DNA of 64,000 nucleotides from an uncultured Bacteroidia bacterium (GTDB taxonomy: Bacteria > Bacteroidota > Bacteroidia > Bacteroidales > UBA932), in the NCBI GenBank assembly GCA_902785825.1, contig CACZZZ010000013.1:1-64000 (forward strand), given 5' to 3'. The position numbers and the translations under genes were made by a program. Positions 1 through 6,819 of this stretch are shown here, piece by piece (position 1 is the first letter of the stretch; every line of letters starts with the position of its first letter). The notes below the pieces were generated by a model that was given only the letters and a program-made list of their open reading frames with translations, searched no databases and was not told the DNA's origin.

Positions 1-1
1 G

Positions 2-301
2 CAGCAGGAAATCCGCAGCGTGTCGGTAAAGAAGGTCTTCGGGGCCGATTATTCCGGCGTGCTGAAGGAACTGGTGCTGTCGTTCATGAAGATGGTGGGC
101 ATCGCGTTTGTCATCGGTGTTCCCATTGCCTGGTTCATCATGAATCATTGGCTCTCGGGCTACGGCCACCGCATCGACCTCCACTGGTGGATATTCGCCC
201 TTGCCGGACTGGCGGTTGCCATTATAGCCGCAATCAGCGTGCTCTACCAGAGCATCAAGACCGCCCGGACGAACCCTGCGGAGGCGTTGAAGAAAGAATA
301 A
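2..301 (+). CDS. FtsX/MacB-type ABC permease, C-terminal part only
   Basis: The visible part is the last 99 residues of a membrane protein whose start lies before the window. It has two hydrophobic segments, one near visible residues 30-50 and one near 65-88. It ends in NPAEALKKE, the short basic tail typical of FtsX/MacB-like permeases in Bacteroidales. Members of this family pair with a cytoplasmic ATPase in mechanotransmission ABC systems that export peptides, lipoproteins or drugs. The periplasmic domain and the ATPase are outside the window, so the substrate is unknown. This gene marks the left edge of the accessory island; the next genes lie on the other strand. The family call is fairly safe, the role is not. 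Confidence 0.8.
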   Translation, partial: QQEIRSVSVKKVFGADYSGVLKELVLSFMKMVGIAFVIGVPIAWFIMNHWLSGYGHRIDLHWWIFALAGLAVAIIAAISVLYQSIKTARTNPAEALKKE

Positions 302-400
302 ACTGGCTTCTCATAAGCACGATTAAACATAAACACTTTTCGAATCTGCCGTCATCTCAAAGGAGGTGGCGGCAGTTGGCATTTTAAGTGTTATGAATCA

Positions 401-513
401 TTCCGGGCTTGCCCGGGAATTGTCGTCAAAAAAGGGTACGGGGTAACTCAATACCCCCTGATGTATAAACGCAGGGGAGAGTTGCCACGAAAACCAGCAA
501 GCTGAGGGTGGCA
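401..513. repeat. 110-bp structured repeat, copy A
   Basis: Stem 1 is CCGGG-CTTG-CCCGG (403-416). GTAACT lies at 443-448 inside the hairpin GGGGTA-ACTCAA-TACCCC (440-457). AGCAAGCT lies at 496-503 inside a third stem, TGCCAC/GTGGCA, ending at 513. The copy abuts the stop codon of the AlbA-type gene at 514. The three anchors keep the same spacing in copies B and C. The function is unknown; a mobile palindromic element or a structured 3' RNA would both fit. Confidence 0.75.
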
Positions 514-2001
514 CTATTTCTTGATTAGGACTTTCCAACGGCCGGTTTTGCGACCTTCTACGCGGAGCAAGTATCCTTTCTTCTGGAGCTGCCCCAATTG
601 GTACTTGAGTCCCTCCAGCTTTAAACCTACGCGTTCCGCTATTTCTTCTCTTTTTAAGTAAGGATCTTCTGATAACACATCGAGAATGGATTGAGCAGTG
701 GCACCCAGTTTCTTTGGTGTGGATTCTTCTTTTTTTGGTGTAGTCTTTGGTGTGGAGTTTTCCGTCTTTGGGATAGTATTTTGGGTAGTGTTTCCCGTCT
801 TAGGTGTGGATTCTTCGTCAATGATACGCTTGAAATCCGCATCAGTTTTACCGTACAGAACACTGTACACCGTGGTGAAGAAGGAAGAAGCATCCGATTC
901 GAAGGAGGGTGCGAGGTCTTTGCTATAGAGGCGCAGTTCGGAGGTATGCGTGGTGATCTTCTGAAAGCCGGAGCCACGTTTTTCCATCAGATCCAGCTGG
1001 GTGAAGACATCGGCGATGATGGGATTGCGGCGCTTGGACGGAACTTTCAGAATGTCTCGATCCTGGATCCTGGTTCCGTCGAACATGCCGCCCGGAGAGT
1101 AGAATTCGATGCGATTATCGTAGATGTCTACATGGACTTCACTGCCGACCTCGGTCATATCCCGGTGAATGAGGTGGTTTACGCAGCATTCCAGGATGGC
1201 GCGGTCGGCGTACTCCGGGAAATTGAGACGATAGTCAGGAAGTTTGAACCAGCGTTTCGCTGTGCTGGACTTGATGAATCCGGTCATCATTTTGAGCAGG
1301 TACAGCAGGTTGCCGCTATACTCAGCATCGTTGATGGCGTCTGTCTTGGTGAGTCCATCCCAGCGGGTGCAGAAGACTCGCGACTGATATACATTGCAGT
1401 TGTCCGAGAAAAGTAGGCCGCCGTTGGTTAGGGTGCCATCTTCCATAACAAGGCCCCAGGACTCGGGATACTTGTCGTCCCATTGAAGGCGGGTCCTTTC
1501 GTGGTATTCGTTCGCAAGCATCTTGAAGCTGTGCTTGGAGATCTTCTCTTGGGAAGGTAGGGCATCCCAACTGCGGTTTGTCCCTTTGAGCACCAAGTTT
1601 AGAAGTTGGCGTGACGTGGCCTGTTTGCTTTCATTTCCGGAGCGGACATAGGCCTGGCGGGAACCATCCAGAAAGAGGTAATAAGGCGTGAACTGCCCGG
1701 GCTTTACCTCCAGTTCCAGAATCTTATTGCCGTTTTCGTCCTCTGCTGGCGTGAGCGTCCACTCCGGAAGCGGATCCAGATGGGCGCCTATCTTCTCGCT
1801 TATGAAGTCGGAATCTGCTTGGATGTCTTTGAGGCCTGTGACAGTACCAACGTTATTCACGCCAAAGTATAGGGCCCCGCCGTCCGTGTTTGCAAAGGCG
1901 CTGACACTCTTTAGCCAGTGACGGATCTTCTTGCGTTCCAGTTCCTGCTTGAAGTCGTATTCCGTACATTCGGATATAAGTTTGTTTCCAAGAATCTTCA
2001 T
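514..2001 (-). CDS. AlbA/Schlafen-type ATP-binding protein with winged-helix C-terminus
   Basis: This 495-residue protein begins with an AlbA_2 (Schlafen-like) domain, about residues 10-125, with the pattern SAFANTDGGALYFGV. A GHKL-like ATPase region follows at about 260-350 (VVNHLIHRD, FYSPGGM, then MEKRGSGFQKI). This is the usual order of the bacterial putative transcriptional regulator/ATP-binding family. A low-complexity linker at about 398-433 repeats TPKT/IPKT/TPKK units, and a winged-helix domain closes the protein at about 440-495. Family members are often found on mobile elements and sometimes in defence islands; their biochemistry is poorly known. Here the gene stands alone, with its own promoter box at 2023-2030, and is bracketed by copies A and B of the 110-bp repeat. 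The start is the ATG at 2001. Confidence 0.8.
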   Translation of the reverse strand: MKILGNKLISECTEYDFKQELERKKIRHWLKSVSAFANTDGGALYFGVNNVGTVTGLKDIQADSDFISEKIGAHLDPLPEWTLTPAEDENGNKILELEVKPGQFTPYYLFLDGSRQAYVRSGNESKQATSRQLLNLVLKGTNRSWDALPSQEKISKHSFKMLANEYHERTRLQWDDKYPESWGLVMEDGTLTNGGLLFSDNCNVYQSRVFCTRWDGLTKTDAINDAEYSGNLLYLLKMMTGFIKSSTAKRWFKLPDYRLNFPEYADRAILECCVNHLIHRDMTEVGSEVHVDIYDNRIEFYSPGGMFDGTRIQDRDILKVPSKRRNPIIADVFTQLDLMEKRGSGFQKITTHTSELRLYSKDLAPSFESDASSFFTTVYSVLYGKTDADFKRIIDEESTPKTGNTTQNTIPKTENSTPKTTPKKEESTPKKLGATAQSILDVLSEDPYLKREEIAERVGLKLEGLKYQLGQLQKKGYLLRVEGRKTGRWKVLIKK

Positions 2002-2022
2002 AATTCAACGTGTTCCTGATTA

Positions 2023-2030
2023 CAAATGTA
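2023..2030 (-). promoter_or_regulatory. -7 box for the AlbA-type gene
   Basis: Read leftwards the sequence is TACATTTG, matching the Bacteroidota -7 consensus TAnnTTTG, 21 bases ahead of the ATG at 2001. No convincing -33 TTTG is seen. Confidence 0.5.
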
Positions 2031-2077
2031 ATGTTTTATTTCCATTCTCAAGATCGGCACATGTGGACATTCTCACG

Positions 2078-2189
2078 TTCCGGGCTTGCCCGGGCATGGG
2101 ACAATAAAACAGGAAACTGGTAACTTAATACCACCTTGCTCGCGAGCGAGGTGAGGAGTGCCAAAAAAACAGCAAGCTATCTTCGGCAC
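2078..2189. repeat. 110-bp structured repeat, copy B
   Basis: Stem 1 CCGGG-CTTG-CCCGG is at 2080-2093, GTAACT at 2120-2125 within GGTA-ACTTAA-TACC, and AGCAAGCT at 2171-2178 within a GTGCC/GGCAC stem that ends at 2189. Offsets from stem 1 are 40 and 91, the same as copy C. The gene-free stretch 2002-2414 holds only this copy, copy C and the promoter at 2023; no coding frame is credible there. Confidence 0.75.
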
Positions 2190-2273
2190 GGATGCCATTT
2201 GAAGGGATGTTTGCTCAAGTTTTCCTCGCTCCATTTTCTGAAGTCTGACTCCGGCAATTTTCGGTGAGAGCTT

Positions 2274-2385
2274 TCCCGTGCTTGCACGGATTCTGCCACT
2301 TAAAAACAGGGGTGGGTAACTCAATATGCATATATATATGCGTTACCCACCCCTGTGCCGGGGTCAAGCAAGCTGTAAGGTGGCA
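2274..2385. repeat. 110-bp structured repeat, copy C
   Basis: Stem 1 is CCGTG-CTTG-CACGG (2276-2289): relative to copies A and B one base pair has changed on both sides, which keeps the stem. GTAACT is at 2316-2321 and AGCAAGCT at 2367-2374. The middle part is expanded into a perfect 14-bp inverted repeat (2307-2320 with 2342-2355) around an AT-alternating loop. It lies 30 bases past the stop of the DUF6371 gene. Confidence 0.75.
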
Positions 2386-2414
2386 AAAAACGAAGGGGAC
2401 ACAAAGTGGTTTCT

Positions 2415-3380
2415 TCATCCGGAGCGGAGGAGAAAGTCTGCGAGGTCCAACCCTTGCTGCCGTTCTTCTTTCGTCGCATTATCTTCCAACAGACGAGAGA
2501 CCTTATATCGGAATCCAATCTTGGCCGAGAACTTTTCGGCCAGTACACACCACTTGTCGTAACCCCCGAGATCCGGGTATATGATCACATTTCTTCCGGC
2601 AAGACACTGACAGGGTTCTAATCGGAAGTTGTTCAAGCCTCCGGTCGCTATCCATAAACTGCTCGGTAAACGGATGGCGCAGATCAAAGCTGTTTTCTCG
2701 GACTCGACCAGACAAACCGGATCGTCCGTTCTTTGCGGAAGCAGGTGCGCTCCAAACAGACATTGGGAGAGCTTCCAGTCTTTTGGGAGTTCTCCGGCTT
2801 TTATGAGTTTCTTGTGCATCCAGGAAACCGGAAGGGTGGTATTCTTGATTCTATGTCCAGTCTGACGGTCATATTGGACAATTTTTCCGGCGCGGGGACG
2901 ACTCTGTTCGTCAATCTGCCAATAGATTGTTCCACCTTCACCGTCTCCTCCAAGGAAGTAGTCCTCGCAGACCTGGAGAACTTGAGGATGACAATCACGG
3001 AAACGGTCAAGAAGGTAATCCTTGAAATTGGAGGTCTGAAGACGGCTGCTCTCAACGTATCTCCAGTCGATAGTGGATATCTCGTTCGTGGCAGGTAATG
3101 GCAAGCGCGGCCTTTTTACAGCCACGGGAGAGCTTAGATCCTTCCGGACTGCTTCAGGATGGTCCTTGAAATACATGGCTGGGCTATAGTGATATCCGCA
3201 TTTGTCTTCCCGGTCACATTTCCCAACCAGGTCCCCTAAATAAGATCCCGTTTCACTGTCAACATATCGTACAAATGTTTTCTTTCCGCAGTTAGGGCAG
3301 ATGTGTTTGTTTGACGCTCGCCCTCCTAAATGGTGATCTCGCCAGCCCCAGGGCTCCAAGAAGAATCTATACTGTTTCAT
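2415..3380 (-). CDS. DUF6371-type protein, zinc-ribbon/Toprim-like replication protein
   Basis: The protein has a zinc ribbon near its start (CPNCGKKTF, then C..ED.CGYH) followed by a region resembling the Toprim part of phage and plasmid primases (VESEKTALICA, then IIYPDLGGYDKW). This matches DUF6371 proteins, which accompany primase-helicases on Bacteroidota mobile elements. I chose the ATG at 3380 (MKQYRFFLEPWGW). The frame stays open to a TTG at 3410, but the family match begins at MKQYRF. The start lies 14 bases inside the end of the upstream primase gene, so the two are translationally coupled. A role in element replication is inferred from fold and context; the enzymatic activity is not demonstrated. 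Confidence 0.7.
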   Translation of the reverse strand: MKQYRFFLEPWGWRDHHLGGRASNKHICPNCGKKTFVRYVDSETGSYLGDLVGKCDREDKCGYHYSPAMYFKDHPEAVRKDLSSPVAVKRPRLPLPATNEISTIDWRYVESSRLQTSNFKDYLLDRFRDCHPQVLQVCEDYFLGGDGEGGTIYWQIDEQSRPRAGKIVQYDRQTGHRIKNTTLPVSWMHKKLIKAGELPKDWKLSQCLFGAHLLPQRTDDPVCLVESEKTALICAIRLPSSLWIATGGLNNFRLEPCQCLAGRNVIIYPDLGGYDKWCVLAEKFSAKIGFRYKVSRLLEDNATKEERQQGLDLADFLLRSG

Positions 3381-4842
3381 CTGCTGCCCCTTCGGTATTC
3401 TCATTTGCAAGTGAAACCAGGCTATAGTTGAAATAACGGCCTTGCGCTGTCCTTATCTTTTCGAATCCGGCCTTTGTCATTTTCTCTGAAAAAGACTTCA
3501 TGGAGATTGCGGGGAGATTGCAGCTCCTGGCATAGGAAGAAAAGCGTGAGTACAGAGCACTGACTTGAGTGCTGCAGTCTCTTCCCGCGATGATTCCGGA
3601 GTCCTCCAGGAATAGCGCCAGACTGTCTGACTGCTCCCTAAACGATTTGTTCGCTTCTCGGACCGTTGCGGGCTCTGTAAAGCGCTTATTGCGGGTAAGA
3701 CGGTCCAATCCCTCAATGACCCAGTTAAAGATGCCAGGAAGCTCGTTTTTGGTGATCTTCTCGGCCAGATCCGGATCCTGCTCGTCTTCCGGGATTGTTT
3801 CCGTAAAAGGGATAATCATAAATCGGCGAAAGAAAGCGTGGGTCATCTCCACATCGCTGGGTAGGACGTTGCAGTTAAAGAGCAAGCGAGCGTATTTCCG
3901 CAGGATGAAAGCCCGCCCAAAGATGAAGCGGGCTTCCACCGGCTCTCCACTCGCCAACTGCTTGAAAAGAGCAGGATCTATCCGACCGTTGATCTCGGGA
4001 GCGTAGTTGAGTAGTTTGTTCCCAAGCTCTGCCCGCTGATACCCTTCCCTTGCTGTAAGGTTCTGCAGAGAATAAGAACATACGTTGTCTTCCCCCAAGA
4101 GTGCTTTGATAATCTGGAACAAGACGCTTTTCCCATTGGCCCCTTCGCCATAAAGAATCAGGACTTTCTCAAGTTTGAGAAAGGGGGACAAGACATAGGC
4201 GATGTATTCGGCAATCAAGTGTTGACTGTCTTTATCTGGAAGGTTTCTGTCAAGGAAAGCGTGGAAAAGGGGACACCTGGCATCGGGGTCGTAAGAGAAC
4301 GGAAGCTGATATGTCAGAAAATCCTCTTTTCGGAATTCTCTAAGGCGGTGTTCCGCTGCATTGTTCTCGAAAGTCCCATTTTGTAGGTTGATCAGCACTC
4401 TTGACGACTGAGTCTCAGGAGTCGGTAAGTCTGCAGCACTGTGGAATTGCTTGTAGAGATCATCCTGGAACAGGAAGTACTTTGCATACCTGTCAGGAAC
4501 TCCCATCCGTTTGGCTGCATTTTGCAAAAAACGCTTGAAGCCATCCGCCGAGACAATGAGCCATTGTCTCCCATTGTATATGAAGATCCTGGTGTTCTCC
4601 GTAGCGAGGTCCCAGTGTTTCTCCCGGGCTATTTCCAGGATCTTTTCAACAACCACGATTGTATAGACTTGTTTCGACAGGGATTTGCCTTGATCGATAT
4701 GCCCCTCCTCGTAAAAGTCGATGGGTTCGAAGATTGTCAGCATTTCATCGAGGATAGCCTTGGCATCCGGACTCCCGGTTTCGGCGATCTCAGACATATT
4801 TGTTTGGATATCCGCACGGATATCGTCGATGTCTATGTTCAT
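3367..4842 (-). CDS. P4/D5-type primase-helicase of a mobile element
   Basis: This is a 491-residue member of the phage/plasmid primase P4 family. A D5_N-like region precedes an SF3 helicase/AAA core. The Walker A motif GEGANGKS is near residue 232. Walker B-like LLNYAPEI and the sensor region LLFNCNVLPSD follow. The C-terminal winged-helix part (residues about 400-490) is typical of these proteins. They unwind and prime element DNA during replication of satellites, plasmids and integrated elements. The frame opens with GTG-ATG; I take the ATG at 4842. It follows the DUF3853 gene by a few bases and overlaps the DUF6371 gene, so the three form one leftward operon. Confidence 0.85.
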   Translation of the reverse strand: MNIDIDDIRADIQTNMSEIAETGSPDAKAILDEMLTIFEPIDFYEEGHIDQGKSLSKQVYTIVVVEKILEIAREKHWDLATENTRIFIYNGRQWLIVSADGFKRFLQNAAKRMGVPDRYAKYFLFQDDLYKQFHSAADLPTPETQSSRVLINLQNGTFENNAAEHRLREFRKEDFLTYQLPFSYDPDARCPLFHAFLDRNLPDKDSQHLIAEYIAYVLSPFLKLEKVLILYGEGANGKSVLFQIIKALLGEDNVCSYSLQNLTAREGYQRAELGNKLLNYAPEINGRIDPALFKQLASGEPVEARFIFGRAFILRKYARLLFNCNVLPSDVEMTHAFFRRFMIIPFTETIPEDEQDPDLAEKITKNELPGIFNWVIEGLDRLTRNKRFTEPATVREANKSFREQSDSLALFLEDSGIIAGRDCSTQVSALYSRFSSYARSCNLPAISMKSFSEKMTKAGFEKIRTAQGRYFNYSLVSLANENTEGAADETV

Positions 4843-4845
4843 CAC

Positions 4846-5184
4846 CTAAAACCCTTTTGTTCCGTTTCTTTCTTTCATCAATGCAAGCGCTTTCTCGGTG
4901 TCAACGATAATTGTGCGTTTGTACTGGGTGATGGCCTCTTTGATGATGCCACTCTTCTTGATCCTGCTGGCCGTTGGAGCGCTGCACCCGAATAGTTGCG
5001 CCAGCCCCTTGATTCCATAAACAATTTTGGGAATGGCGGCCTTGTCACTCTCTGTTGACGGCGGCTCAATACTCCGTCCCGACATCGAGCTCAATTCCAA
5101 AAACTGCGCACCCGTCATATAGACAAGCGGCATTTCCATAAGATTCTTTGTGTTGTTGGCCTGCGCCTCATTTTTAGTTTTCAT
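4846..5184 (-). CDS. DUF3853-family helix-turn-helix protein, excisionase-like
   Basis: This 112-residue protein has a helix-turn-helix at about residues 45-85 (IKGLAQLFGCSAPTASRIK) followed by a strand pattern (RTIIVDTEKALALM), as in DUF3853 proteins. These small DNA-binding proteins sit at the head of replication modules in Bacteroidota integrative elements and resemble excisionase or MerR-type winged helices. It is the first gene of the leftward operon with the primase and DUF6371 genes, with a TATCTTTG promoter box at 5232-5239. A control role for replication or excision is inferred from position and fold. Confidence 0.75.
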   Translation of the reverse strand: MKTKNEAQANNTKNLMEMPLVYMTGAQFLELSSMSGRSIEPPSTESDKAAIPKIVYGIKGLAQLFGCSAPTASRIKKSGIIKEAITQYKRTIIVDTEKALALMKERNGTKGF

Positions 5185-5231
5185 AAGACTTATTGATTGT
5201 TAGTTAATGTCATAGCCTCTTTGTTTTGCTG

Positions 5232-5239
5232 CAAAGATA
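5232..5239 (-). promoter_or_regulatory. -7 box of the leftward primase operon
   Basis: Leftward TATCTTTG, a perfect TAnnTTTG match, 47 bases ahead of the DUF3853 ATG. The surrounding 5185-5466 stretch is AT-rich and holds this box and the divergent box at 5407; no gene is seen there. Confidence 0.55.
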
Positions 5240-5406
5240 TAACAAAGGTTTCAAAAAATGAAATCTAAATAACAAGAAAATGATTATGAAAACCCTGCGA
5301 AAGACCAAAAGTGCCACGATAATGTATTTAATAATAACGAATTGCCATATATCTTTTGCCACCAAATTTTTTTGTAAATAATGATGAAATATTAATCAAA
5401 ATATGC

Positions 5407-5455
5407 TACCTTTGCACCATCCAATTAGTTTAGTATTGCAGTTTAGGTTAAACTG
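5407..5455 (+). promoter_or_regulatory. Rightward promoter with a palindromic candidate operator
   Basis: TACCTTTG at 5407-5414 matches TAnnTTTG. A perfect 7-bp inverted repeat, CAGTTTA-GGT-TAAACTG, lies at 5439-5455, between the expected start of transcription and the HTH gene ATG at 5467. It could be an operator for the HTH protein; this is an inference from position. Confidence 0.5.
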
Positions 5456-5466
5456 GACCGGTATTT

Positions 5467-5988
5467 ATGGAAGAGAAAAGCACACCTATTGTCAGCCCAG
5501 CGGAATTCGATTATAATGCCCGGCTGAAATCCAGGGAGGAGATCTGCAGGATTGTCGCTGCAGACTTTAAGCTGAAAGGGATTACCCATGCCGCTGCCGG
5601 AGAGAGGCTTGGGGTAAAGAAGCAGGTGGTAACGAACCAACTGTCCGGCAGGCGTCCTTTTGGGAAAAGGACAGCTCATGCTTATGCCTTAGCCTTTGGG
5701 TATAATGAAGAGTTCCTTCTACACGGATTCGGTTACCTCTATGCCGATGCTGCAATGAATGACATTATGCTTGCGAAGGGAAAGAGTGAGGAAGAGAGAA
5801 GTGCGGAGCTTCTTGCCCGGGAGTCTGAGCTTTCAGAGAAAGTTAAGCGATTGCAGGATGAACTGGAAAGAGAGAAGGAAGAGTCAAAGAAAAAAGATGC
5901 AGAACTTCTGTCGTTGCGGGATGCTTACTCAAAATTGGCTGAAGCTTTCTCAAAGATGTCACCCTCCTTTGCAACCGAACGACAATAA
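5467..5988 (+). CDS. Helix-turn-helix protein with coiled-coil tail, island regulator candidate
   Basis: The protein has 173 residues. Residues about 18-70 look like a helix-turn-helix of the lambda-repressor/Cro sort (AAGERLGVKKQVVTNQLSG). Residues about 100-160 are rich in Glu, Lys and Leu with heptad spacing (SELSEKVKRLQDELEREKEE), a coiled coil that would mediate dimerization. I do not recognise a named family. It is transcribed away from the DUF3853-primase operon across a 282-bp AT-rich region, the classic position of an element repressor. A palindrome at 5439-5455 lies in its own leader. Two hairpins downstream likely end its transcript. Confidence 0.65.
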   Translation: MEEKSTPIVSPAEFDYNARLKSREEICRIVAADFKLKGITHAAAGERLGVKKQVVTNQLSGRRPFGKRTAHAYALAFGYNEEFLLHGFGYLYADAAMNDIMLAKGKSEEERSAELLARESELSEKVKRLQDELEREKEESKKKDAELLSLRDAYSKLAEAFSKMSPSFATERQ

Positions 5989-6012
5989 TCATGTCGATTG
6001 TGTCGCTTATGT

Positions 6013-6049
6013 CGCTGGAAAAAACTCTTTTTTTTCAGCGATTTTTTTT
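6013..6049 (+). terminator. Hairpin with T-run after the HTH gene
   Basis: CGCTGGAAAAAA pairs with TTTTTTTTCAGCG and is followed by eight T residues, starting about 25 bases past the stop codon at 5988. Confidence 0.65.
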
Positions 6050-6101
6050 CGGAACGGTCTCTCAAAAAAGCTTAGACTATCACTCAATATCAGGAACGAT
6101 T

Positions 6102-6146
6102 AAAGCCCCAAAACAGCCGTAAAATTGGGGCCATTTTTGGGGCTTT
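6102..6146. terminator. Bidirectional terminator between HTH gene and tRNA
   Basis: AAAGCCCCAAAA (6102-6113) is the inverted copy of TTTTGGGGCTTT (6135-6146). The A- and T-rich ends would let it work from both sides, separating the island from tRNA-Ser. Confidence 0.65.
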
Positions 6147-6154
6147 CGTCGTAA

Positions 6155-6173
6155 CTAATTGATAATCAATTAG
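6155..6173. repeat. Near-perfect 19-bp palindrome beside the tRNA 3' end
   Basis: CTAATTGAT-A-ATCAATTAG, 9-bp arms around one base, five bases past the tRNA discriminator. It could end the tRNA transcript or be part of an attachment site. No second copy was found in the window. Confidence 0.4.
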
Positions 6174-6178
6174 CCTTG

Positions 6179-6266
6179 CGGAGAGGACGAGATTCGAACT
6201 CGTGGTACGCTTGAGACGTACGTCGGTTTAGCAAACCGGTGGTTTCAGCCACTCACCCACCTCTCC
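6179..6266 (-). tRNA. tRNA-Ser, anticodon GCU
   Basis: Read on the minus strand the cloverleaf is complete. The 7-bp acceptor stem is GGAGAGG with CCTCTCC. The anticodon arm GGTTTGCTAAACC carries GCT, a long variable arm follows, and the T-arm contains GTTCGAATC. The discriminator base is G, as expected for serine tRNA. CCA is not encoded. The 88-nt length fits a class II tRNA. A promoter box lies at 6317-6346. The island genes lie on its 3' side, the usual side for integration of mobile elements into tRNA genes. Confidence 0.95.
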
Positions 6267-6316
6267 AGGGGGACTGTGCCGATGGTTTTGTCAAACCTTG
6301 CTTTCGGTCCGGACTG

Positions 6317-6346
6317 CAAATATACAAATAAAAATGATTTTGCAAA
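6317..6346 (-). promoter_or_regulatory. Promoter of tRNA-Ser
   Basis: Leftward TTTG (6343-6346), an 18-base spacer, then TATATTTG (6317-6324): both Bacteroidota sigma boxes at canonical spacing, about 50 bases ahead of the tRNA. Confidence 0.7.
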
Positions 6347-6355
6347 AAGTCTTGA

Positions 6356-6721
6356 TATTTCCCGGATTGTTTTTTCGGAGAAGATCATATTCTAGAAATC
6401 ACCAAAGGTGACATCAAGACAATCGCTTACAAAAACATTCCAGACCCTGTATTCAACGAACTAAAGAACCTATTAGCTATCGATATTCCAGGGTTCATCA
6501 AGTCTTCCACTTACTTAGGATGGTCAGAAACAGTTTCAGGCAAACATCCTGAAACGGCTTTTTTCGTTTACTACCACAAAAAAGAAACGAAAGACCTCAT
6601 CTTATGTCTTAGGAATATGAAGTCAAACAGCCATTATAAACCTTATGCTATCATAAGCAAAGAAAAACTCCTGATTGATTTGGGAGAAAGAGAAATACAT
6701 ACAGGAAAACCGGATCGATAG
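6356..6721 (+). pseudogene. AT-rich coding remnant lacking a start codon
   Basis: An open frame of 121 codons runs from just after a TGA (6353) to TAG (6719) with no ATG, GTG or TTG until deep inside. The product reads as a real protein (VFNELKNLL, IPGFIKSSTYLGWS, TAFFVYYHKKET, KPYAIISKEKLLIDL), with mixed charged and aromatic residues and no frameshift. Codon use is AT-rich (AAA, GAA, ATT, CTA), unlike the GC-richer genes to the right. I do not recognise a family. Its 5' end stops beside the oppositely oriented tRNA promoter, so it looks like a gene whose front was cut away by a rearrangement at the island edge. Confidence 0.55.
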
Positions 6722-6768
6722 TTTGCTAGACCCGATGACGGCGCTACTCTACTAAAGATCCGGTTCCT
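6703..6768 (-). ncRNA. Candidate small RNA closed by a long-range stem
   Basis: A 9-bp perfect inverted repeat, AACCGGATC (6708-6716) and GATCCGGTT (6757-6765), encloses 40 bases. A leftward TATCTTTG box at 6772-6779 would start transcription almost exactly at the first arm. The second arm is followed by U-rich sequence on that strand. It overlaps the end of the coding remnant, so it might instead be that gene's terminator. Confidence 0.35.
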
Positions 6769-6819
6769 TTGCAAAGATACAAAAATAAATTGTTTCGCAA
6801 TAGGACCGGAGGAAAAAGA

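Noticed and set aside
401..2385. CRISPR array
   Set aside because: Only three long divergent copies at irregular distances, with a gene between two of them and no cas genes.
2326..2562. Short overlapping open frames in the region 2073-2621
   Set aside because: They run through repeat copy C and the antisense of the DUF6371 gene end; no ribosome-binding site or protein-like composition.
6179..6266. Duplicated tRNA 3' end marking the far end of the island
   Set aside because: I looked for a second copy of the T-arm and acceptor sequence between 300 and 6100 and found none.
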